Part shown: in pieces, positions 57,565 through 64,000 of the stretch
Position numbering within the stretch: position 1 is the stretch's first letter
Layout: each line of letters starts with the position of its first letter
Source: Alphaproteobacteria bacterium
Lineage (GTDB): Bacteria > Pseudomonadota > Alphaproteobacteria > SHVP01
NCBI GenBank assembly: GCA_040216735.1
Contig: JAVJOO010000003.1
Span: 264,746-328,745, forward strand
Length of the DNA stretch: 64,000 nt
Reading direction: 5' to 3'
The notes under the pieces: model-generated
Seen by the model: only the letters and a program-made list of their open reading frames with translations
What the model was told of the DNA's origin: nothing
Database searches by the model: none
Program-made: the position numbers and the translations under genes

Positions 57565-58287
57565 GTGAATAATTTGCGACCAACAACTGAACGCGGAACA
57601 CGCCGCCGGTCGCGCCTGTGGTGGAGAACGCTTACGACCGTTGCGGTCCTGGTGTTTGGTGGCTTTTTAGCTGTGCGTTACCTGCCGCCCGTCCTGCCGG
57701 CTTTGGAAGAGATGGATATTTCTACGGAGGCTTTCGCGCAGTTCATGCGCGATGCGGGGGGTTGGGGCGTGGCAGGATCGATCGGCCTGATGATCGTCCA
57801 TTCGTTCGTGCCGTTTCCGGCCGAGTTCGTCGCCTTTGCGAACGGAATGGTTTACGGCCCGGTGTGGGGTGCGGCGATAACCTGGGTCGGCGCCATGCTT
57901 GGCGCCTTCGTTGCGTTCGGTTTAGCGAGGTGGCTGGGTCGACCGTTCGTCGAGGCGGTGGTCCCCAACCGGCACCGTCTTCGCCTCGACCAATGGGCCG
58001 CGCGCAGCGGCTGGCAGGCAGTCTTTTTCAGCCGGTTCCTGCCGGTTATTTCGTTCAATCTGGTGAACTACGCCGCGGGGCTAACGACGGTGAGCCTTGC
58101 GACATTCGCGCTCGCGACTGGATTAGGTATCCTGCCGGTCACGGTGGTAATGGTCGTTCTCGGCCACAACATGTCGGCGATGCCATGGCAATCGTGGCTT
58201 ACGTTGGCAGCAAGCGGATTGCTGGTTTGGGGAACGCTCCACTGGGTGGTCCGGCGACGCACGCGGCGACAAAGAAGAGGGGACTAG
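57565..58287 (+). CDS. TVP38/TMEM64-type (DedA-like, VTT) membrane protein
   Basis: A 240-residue inner-membrane protein starting at GTG 57565. The VTT/SNARE-associated core is visible: FPAEFVAFANGMVYGPVWGA, then AMLGAFVAFGLARWLGRPFV, and the conserved FFSRFLPVISFNLVNYAAGL. About five to six helices are predicted. Family members are lipid scramblase- or transporter-like; the substrate here is unknown. The stop is 4 bp before the DUF924 gene, so these may be co-transcribed. Confidence 0.87.
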   Translation: MNNLRPTTERGTRRRSRLWWRTLTTVAVLVFGGFLAVRYLPPVLPALEEMDISTEAFAQFMRDAGGWGVAGSIGLMIVHSFVPFPAEFVAFANGMVYGPVWGAAITWVGAMLGAFVAFGLARWLGRPFVEAVVPNRHRLRLDQWAARSGWQAVFFSRFLPVISFNLVNYAAGLTTVSLATFALATGLGILPVTVVMVVLGHNMSAMPWQSWLTLAASGLLVWGTLHWVVRRRTRRQRRGD

Positions 58288-58291
58288 CAGA

Positions 58292-58873
58292 ATGGCCGAC
58301 CGATCGGCGAAAGATGTAATCGATTTTTGGTTCAGCGACCGCGATGAAACCGGCGCTTTCGTCTTCCGCAAAGCCTGGTTTGAAAAGGATCCCGCGTTCG
58401 ACGAGACGATTCGCCAAAAGTTCGGCGCGCTTTATCGCAGCGCCGCAGCGCGTACACTCGATGGGTGGCGTGGCGCCCCGCGTACAGCATTGGCGCTGGT
58501 TGTCGTACTCGACCAGTTTTCCCGAAACATGTTTCGCGACAACCCGGCGATGTACGAGGCCGACGAGTATGCCGTCGAGGTAGCAACCGGCGCCATCGAA
58601 CAAGATCATCACCTGGCATTTCCTCTGATCCAGAAATGGTTCTTCTACATGCCCTTGATGCATAGCGAGAACCTGGCGCACCAAGACACGTGCGTTCGTC
58701 TCTTCCGAGAACTTCCCGATAGCGAGATCGTCGCGCGGGGGCGCGAAGCCGCCCAGCAACACCGCGACATAGTTGCGCGCTTCGGTCGCTTCCCTCACCG
58801 CAACACGATCCTCGGCCGGCCCACCACCGAAGAAGAGGCGGCATTCCTCCTGGAGCCGAATTCGTCCTTCTGA
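58292..58873 (+). CDS. DUF924 family protein
   Basis: A 193-residue helical protein with the DUF924 signatures DVIDFWFSDRDETGAF, LALVVVLDQFSRNMFRDNPA, WFFYMPLMHSENLAHQD and FGRFPHRNTILGRPTT. It has a TPR-like fold by family resemblance; the biochemical role is unknown. ATG 58292 follows AGCAGA. The 330 bp after it hold the leuA leader region. Confidence 0.9.
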   Translation: MADRSAKDVIDFWFSDRDETGAFVFRKAWFEKDPAFDETIRQKFGALYRSAAARTLDGWRGAPRTALALVVVLDQFSRNMFRDNPAMYEADEYAVEVATGAIEQDHHLAFPLIQKWFFYMPLMHSENLAHQDTCVRLFRELPDSEIVARGREAAQQHRDIVARFGRFPHRNTILGRPTTEEEAAFLLEPNSSF

Positions 58874-58941
58874 TGCCGTGCGATTCATCGAAACCTGTTG
58901 CATGGAGGCCACAAAAGGGCGTAAAACCCACAATTGTCAGG

Positions 58942-58977
58942 TTTTGTGAGTACTCTTACCGAATTTTGCGAGTATTC
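58942..58977. promoter_or_regulatory. Imperfect direct repeat upstream of leu leader
   Basis: TTTTGTGAGTACTC (58942-58955) is repeated as TTTTGCGAGTATTC (58964-58977), 12 of 14 bases identical. The repeats start 22 bp apart, two helical turns, so they lie on the same DNA face. They precede the leader ORF by 46 bases and could be an operator for a leucine or general amino-acid regulator, or promoter boxes. Confidence 0.4.
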
Positions 58978-59023
58978 ACTGTAAGGTAATTCGCTAACGC
59001 ACTGATTCACTGTGAAGAATCCA

Positions 59024-59125
59024 ATGAGCAAAACTTCTCAACTGGATAACATCCAACGGCCAGCTTTGGCTGCATTGGCGTGCGTGCGCGACCGGTTCCT
59101 CGTCCTTCGACTTACGCGCCCCTGA
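59024..59125 (+). CDS. Putative leu leader peptide
   Basis: A 33-codon ORF in the leuA leader. It starts MSKTSQLDNIQRPALAALAC and ends DRFLVLRLTRP with stop TGA at 59123-59125. Three Leu codons (CTC, CTT, CTT) sit within five residues near the end, next to a Phe and a Val. The stop codon lies in the 5' arm of a hairpin (next feature). This layout suits ribosome-mediated attenuation by leucyl-tRNA supply. The Leu content is modest compared with classical leu leaders, so the call is tentative. Confidence 0.5.
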   Translation: MSKTSQLDNIQRPALAALACVRDRFLVLRLTRP

Positions 59126-59159
59126 GCGGCACGTATGTGGATACGGGCTCGTTCAGGGG
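59119..59159 (+). promoter_or_regulatory. Candidate leuA attenuator hairpin
   Basis: CCCCTGA (59119-59125, containing the leader stop) pairs with TCAGGGG (59153-59159). Inside, CGTAT-GTGG-ATACG (59132-59145) forms a second helix, and GAGC/GCTC offers an alternative pair. No T-run follows, so control might act on translation or Rho access. It lies 44 bases before leuA. Confidence 0.42.
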
Positions 59160-59203
59160 AGTTGAACAAGTCCAGTGATCCAATTTTCTGAAGGAACGAG
59201 ACA

Positions 59204-60754
59204 ATGAACACCATTCCCGAATCCGAGCGCGTCATCATTTTCGATACGACCCTGCGCGACGGCGAGCAATCGCCCGGCGCGTCGATGAATCTCGAAGAAA
59301 AGCGTCGCATTGCCCTGATGCTCGAGGCGATGGGCGTCGATGTCATCGAGGCTGGATTTCCGATTGCCTCCAACGGCGATTTCGAGGCCGTCAACGAGAT
59401 CGCGAAGCTGGTCAAGGAATCGATCGTGTGCGGCTTGGCCCGTGCCGGTGCCAAGGATGTCGACCGTGCGGCGGAGGCCCTGCGGCCCGCAGCGCGGAAA
59501 CGAATTCATACGTTCATCGCCACAAGTCCGCTGCACATGAAGTTCAAGCTCCAGATGACCCCGGAAGAGGTGCATCAAGCGGTTCAGGACTCGGTCACGC
59601 GCGCCCGCAATAACACCGACGACGTCGAGTGGTCGTGCGAAGACGGGACCCGATCGGAACGGGATTTTCTCTGCCGCGTGATCGAGACAGCGATCAAAGC
59701 GGGTGCGACGACGATCAATATCCCCGACACGGTGGGTTACACCATTCCGTCGGAATATACTTCGCTGATCGAAGAGGTTCGAAATCGGGTCCCCAATATC
59801 GATAAAGCCCGGATTTCGGTGCATTGTCACAACGACTTGGGGCTGGCTGTTGCGAACTCCTTGGCCGGTGTCGCCGCTGGTGCGCGCCAGGTCGAATGCA
59901 CCATCAACGGGTTGGGCGAACGTGCCGGCAACGCGGCGCTCGAAGAAATTGTCATGGCGTTGCGAACCCGTCGGGATGCGATGCCTTACAGCACCGGAAT
60001 ACGAACCGAAAACATCACTAAAGCTTCGCGGCTGGTTTCGACCATCACCGGGTTCGCCGTACAGCCCAACAAAGCCATCGTCGGTGCCAATGCGTTCGCG
60101 CATGAATCGGGCATCCACCAGGACGGCATGCTCAAGAATGCCGAAACCTACGAGATCATGACGCCCGAGTCGGTCGGCCTGACCCAGTCCAATCTCGTTC
60201 TTGGCAAACACTCAGGCCGACACGCGTTTCGCAAAAAGCTGACCGAACTCGGCTTCGAACTGGGCGACAATGCCATACAGGACGTGTTCCGCCGCTTCAA
60301 AGATCTGGCCGACAAGAAGAAGGAAGTCTTCGACGAAGATATCGTTGCCTTGGTGGACGATGAAGTTCGGACGAACGACCGGATCCAGTTCGTCGCGCTG
60401 CAGGTTGTTGCCGGCTCCAGGGGGCCGCAGACCGCCGATCTCGAGTTGGAGATCGACGGCGTCGCCAAATCGACCCACGCCACCGGCGACGGTCCGGTCG
60501 ATGCGACCTTCAATGCGATTGGCGCGCTATTTCCCCATACGGCGAATCTGCAACTCTATCAGGTGCATGCCGTGACGGGCGGCACCGATGCGCAGGCCGA
60601 GGTAACCGTTCGGCTGGAGGAGAACGGCAAGACGGTCAACGGGCTGGGCGCCGATACCGATACGTTGGTCGCGAGCGCACGGGCCTATATCAACGCGCTG
60701 AACAAACTTTTGGTAAAGCGCGAGAAGACGGCACCTACGGCAATGTCAGCCTGA
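59204..60754 (+). CDS. leuA: 2-isopropylmalate synthase LeuA
   Basis: LeuA condenses acetyl-CoA with 2-oxoisovalerate, the first committed step of leucine synthesis. The protein has 516 residues. The catalytic TIM-barrel starts IIFDTTLRDGEQSPGASM; metal ligands His-x-His occur in ISVHCHNDLGLAVAN, and NGLGERAGNAALEEIVMAL is the family motif. The C-terminal ACT-like regulatory domain for leucine feedback begins near residue 390 (DDEVRTNDRIQFVALQVVAG). Start ATG 59204, with AAGGA 13 bases upstream. Confidence 0.96.
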   Translation: MNTIPESERVIIFDTTLRDGEQSPGASMNLEEKRRIALMLEAMGVDVIEAGFPIASNGDFEAVNEIAKLVKESIVCGLARAGAKDVDRAAEALRPAARKRIHTFIATSPLHMKFKLQMTPEEVHQAVQDSVTRARNNTDDVEWSCEDGTRSERDFLCRVIETAIKAGATTINIPDTVGYTIPSEYTSLIEEVRNRVPNIDKARISVHCHNDLGLAVANSLAGVAAGARQVECTINGLGERAGNAALEEIVMALRTRRDAMPYSTGIRTENITKASRLVSTITGFAVQPNKAIVGANAFAHESGIHQDGMLKNAETYEIMTPESVGLTQSNLVLGKHSGRHAFRKKLTELGFELGDNAIQDVFRRFKDLADKKKEVFDEDIVALVDDEVRTNDRIQFVALQVVAGSRGPQTADLELEIDGVAKSTHATGDGPVDATFNAIGALFPHTANLQLYQVHAVTGGTDAQAEVTVRLEENGKTVNGLGADTDTLVASARAYINALNKLLVKREKTAPTAMSA

Positions 60755-60788
60755 CATGGCCGCTATTTTTTGTGATCGGTGGGAATGA

Positions 60789-61841
<1,053 letters not shown>

Positions 61842-61893
61842 CCGCCGCGCCGCATGGGGAGGGGCGTAGCTGGAACAACGGGAGTCATGAGCG

Positions 61894-62757
61894 TTGAGAG
61901 CGCCACAACGTAGCGTCCTAAAAGCTGCGGTTCCCATTCGGAATCTGTTGCAGCGCTTCGCCTTCGTGCTTCTTGTTGGATCGGCGTTCGCTCTGATGTT
62001 GCTGGGACGATTCGACAACGCCGCCGTCGAACGGGCGCGGCTTGGCATCGTCGACGCCTTCACGCCGATCCTAGATGTCGTTTCTCGGCCGGTTAGTGCC
62101 GCCAACGCCGTCGTGCGCGATATCGGCGAGCTCATCGAATTACGTACCGAGCTCGCGCGCGTCAAGGAAGAGAACGAACGGCTTTTACAATGGCAAACCG
62201 TTGCGCGGCGACTCGAGGCGGAGAACGCGGCTTTCCGATCGTTGCTTTCGGCAAAAATTGAAACGTCGTCGTTTTTGGTCGCGGCTCGGGTCGTGGCCGA
62301 TGCCGGTGGGCCCTTCGTGCGAACCGTTCTCCTCAACGCCGGTCTTCGTGACGGCGTCGCCAAGGGGCAGGCCGTCGTGAATGCAGAGGGGATGGTAGGC
62401 CGTATCGCGGAGGTCGGCGAACGCTCGTCCCGTGTCTTGCTTCTAAGCGACTTAAACTCGCGCGTTCCTGTAGTGAACGAGCGTTCCGGGCAGCGGGGGG
62501 TGCTCGCTGGGGACAACTCCGAATGGCCGCAATTGGTGTTTCTGCCCAATCAGGCGCAGGTTCAACCCGGTGATCCGATTGTCACTTCCGGCCACGGCGG
62601 ACTCCTACCGCCGGGTTTGCCGATAGGGGTCGTCGCATCAACTGGAGACGGCGGCGTTAGGGTCCAACCGCTTGTTAATTGGCACAGGTTGGAATTTGTC
62701 CGCGTCGTTCGGTACGACCTGCCGCGCCTGGAAGTCGGTGCAGATGGTAAGCGCTGA
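61894..62757 (+). CDS. mreC: Rod-shape protein MreC
   Basis: MreC is a bitopic inner-membrane protein that links MreB to PBP2. It has 287 residues from TTG at 61894; an in-frame TGA ends at 61890, so the start cannot be further up, and GGAG at 61881-61884 is its ribosome site. A transmembrane helix (FAFVLLVGSAFALMLLG) is followed by a coiled coil (LIELRTELARVKEENERLLQ) and the periplasmic beta-domain (VVNAEGMVGRIAEVGERSSR, GDPIVTSGHGGLLPPGLPIG). Confidence 0.94.
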   Translation: MRAPQRSVLKAAVPIRNLLQRFAFVLLVGSAFALMLLGRFDNAAVERARLGIVDAFTPILDVVSRPVSAANAVVRDIGELIELRTELARVKEENERLLQWQTVARRLEAENAAFRSLLSAKIETSSFLVAARVVADAGGPFVRTVLLNAGLRDGVAKGQAVVNAEGMVGRIAEVGERSSRVLLLSDLNSRVPVVNERSGQRGVLAGDNSEWPQLVFLPNQAQVQPGDPIVTSGHGGLLPPGLPIGVVASTGDGGVRVQPLVNWHRLEFVRVVRYDLPRLEVGADGKR

Positions 62758-62758
62758 T

Positions 62759-63271
62759 ATGTCCGATTCCGTCGGCGACCGCCTCTCGCAGATCGCCAGA
62801 AATGGAACGCCGGGCCTGCTCGCCCTGGTGCTCGTGCTGCTTTCCATTGCACCTTACAACTTTCCCGGAAGTGCACAGCTCATGCCGCCGTTAGCATTGA
62901 TGGCGATATTTCATTGGGGAATATATCGCCCAGACCTGCTGCCCGGCCCACTTGCGTTCATCCTCGGGCTTCTCCAGGACATCCTTAGTGGCGGCCCGCT
63001 CGGGATGTGGGCGTTAGTCTTCCTGTTGGTTCTATTTGTCATGGCGTCCCAACGGCGATTCTTTCTGGGCAAGAAATTCGTCGTCGAATGGTTGGGATTT
63101 GCGTTGGTAACTCCAGTCGTTTTCTTCGCGATCTGGATATTGGGGTCTTTTTACGTAGGCGCGTTTGCGAACCCCGGAACGGTACTGGTTCAGGCCCTGC
63201 TCACTGCCGCATTCTATCCTGTCATGAGCTGGTTCATGAGCGCGACCCGACGGATAGTCGGTAGAATCTAG
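62759..63271 (+). CDS. mreD: Rod-shape protein MreD
   Basis: A 170-residue integral membrane protein of about five helices (GLLALVLVLLSIAPYNFPG, LMPPLALMAIFHWGIYRPDL, MWALVFLLVLFVMASQRRFF and others). MreD binds MreC and PBP2. The segment RPDLLPGPLAFILGLLQDIL is typical of the family. ATG 62759 is 1 base beyond the mreC stop; ATG 62744, in the same frame and overlapping mreC, is an alternative. The stop TAG overlaps the mrdA GTG by 1 base. Confidence 0.9.
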   Translation: MSDSVGDRLSQIARNGTPGLLALVLVLLSIAPYNFPGSAQLMPPLALMAIFHWGIYRPDLLPGPLAFILGLLQDILSGGPLGMWALVFLLVLFVMASQRRFFLGKKFVVEWLGFALVTPVVFFAIWILGSFYVGAFANPGTVLVQALLTAAFYPVMSWFMSATRRIVGRI

Positions 63272-64000
63272 TGAAGCGCGACCTCAATACTCACCGCACG
63301 TTCACACGCCGCGCGCTCCTGCTCGGCGGCGCCCAAGCCGCTCTAGTAACGGGGCTTGCCGCGCGGATGTACTATCTCCAAGTCATCGAATCCGAGCAGT
63401 ACAAACTGCTCGCAGACGAGAACCGGATCAATCTGCGGCTGTTGCCGCCCCCGCGGGGTCGCGTTCTCGACCGCACCGGGGTCGAGTTGGCGAACAATCA
63501 ACAGAACTACCGCGTCGTTTTGATCGCAGAACAGGCAGACAACGTCGCGCAGACGCTGGAAGCCCTAGCCGAACTTATCCCCCTTGATGCCTATGAGCGG
63601 GCGAAGGTGTTGCGTGAAGTGAAGCGGCGCCGATCGTTTGTGCCGGTAACGGTCGCCGAGAACTTGACCTGGGAAGAGTTTGCCCGTGTCAACGTCTATG
63701 CGCCCGACCTGCCGGGGATTCAGCCCGACATCGGTGAGACTCGGGCCTATCCCTACGGCGGAAAAATGGCGCACGTCGTCGGTTATGTCGGTGCTGTCAG
63801 CGAACGCGACCTAACCGGTGATCCGTTGCTTGAGTTGCCCGGGTTTCGCGTGGGCAAGAGTGGTATCGAGCGGACCCGCGAAGAGTATTTGCGCGGTAAG
63901 GCAGGGGTCAGCCGGGTGGAAGTCAATGCTTTCGGCCGCGTGATTCGCGAACTCAACAGGCGCGAGGGTCAGCCTGGCGAAGATCTCCGTCTCTCCCTCG
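63271..64000 (+). CDS. mrdA: Penicillin-binding protein 2 (MrdA), 3' end outside window
   Basis: The elongasome transpeptidase PBP2. It begins with GTG 63271, overlapping the mreD stop by 1 base, and stays open to the window end (243 codons). The cytosolic tail HRTFTRRALLLGGAQAALV leads to a membrane helix and the PBP dimerisation region: ESEQYKLLADENRINLRLLP, then PPRGRVLDRTGVELANNQQN (typical RGxIxDRxGxxLAxN) and GYVGAVSERDL. The transpeptidase Ser-x-x-Lys motif lies beyond the window. Confidence 0.95.
   Translation, partial: MKRDLNTHRTFTRRALLLGGAQAALVTGLAARMYYLQVIESEQYKLLADENRINLRLLPPPRGRVLDRTGVELANNQQNYRVVLIAEQADNVAQTLEALAELIPLDAYERAKVLREVKRRRSFVPVTVAENLTWEEFARVNVYAPDLPGIQPDIGETRAYPYGGKMAHVVGYVGAVSERDLTGDPLLELPGFRVGKSGIERTREEYLRGKAGVSRVEVNAFGRVIRELNRREGQPGEDLRLSL

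Overview
This window is chromosomal DNA from a free-living alphaproteobacterium, most likely close to Rhodospirillales. The evidence is the gene order ftsZ-lpxC-bamD-recN-ligA, the mreBCD-mrdA cluster, a class III thymidylate synthase (ThyX), an alphaproteobacterial SspB, and a permuted two-piece tmRNA. GC content is high and GTG or TTG starts are frequent. I see no rRNA, tRNA, insertion sequence, prophage or CRISPR array. The naming is inference from gene content only.

Layout. 1-8 kb: cell division and envelope genes (ftsZ, cut by the left edge; lpxC; bamD) followed by recN and ligA, with a small XRE regulator inserted on the opposite strand. 8-17.3 kb: mostly minus strand, with an NTF2-like protein, aminopeptidase P, two tandem DUF1127 proteins, prmA, a UvrD/PcrA helicase, and an operon of thioesterase, secreted pentapeptide-repeat protein and ClC-CBS channel. 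17.3-33.5 kb: oxidative and organic-acid metabolism (LDH/GlcD-like flavoprotein, DadA-like oxidase, an IlvB-like ThDP enzyme, class II and class I fumarases), a large AsmA protein, a LysE exporter, a MoaD-like/BNR pair, a uracil-DNA-glycosylase fusion, and sspB. 33.6-33.93 kb: ssrA (tmRNA) directly upstream of sspB. 34-46 kb: accessory and catabolic genes (patatin lipoprotein, CaiB-type CoA transferase, LLM flavoprotein, amidohydrolase, ThyX, Dabb protein, two related small proteins, an AhpD-like protein, FkbM methyltransferase, two alpha/beta-hydrolase-fold proteins). 45.5-54 kb: a NnrU / DUF7689-like / Mrp operon, hflK-hflC-DUF2065-degP, serB and miaA. 54-61 kb: branched-chain amino acid synthesis (ilvB-ilvN-ilvC, then leuA behind an apparent leader peptide). 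60.8-64 kb: mreB-mreC-mreD-mrdA, with mrdA running off the right edge.

How parts fit together. The tmRNA encodes the tag ANDNEMALAA and lies beside the gene for SspB, the adaptor that delivers tagged proteins to ClpXP, so the tagging RNA and its reader are neighbours. FtsZ, LpxC, BamD, MreBCD and PBP2 cover division, outer-membrane building and cell shape. HflK, HflC, DegP and the tmRNA/SspB pair form a protein-quality-control theme. IlvB/N/C and LeuA supply valine, isoleucine and leucine, and the leuA leader suggests control by leucyl-tRNA supply.

I found no unmistakable new multigene defence or mobile system. The most unusual items are a Mug-type DNA glycosylase fused to a methyltransferase-like Rossmann domain; two adjacent hydrolase-fold proteins whose nucleophile-elbow serine is histidine; an overlapping pair of related small proteins of unknown function; a GG-ended ubiquitin-fold protein paired with a BNR propeller; and the putative leu leader with an upstream direct-repeat operator.
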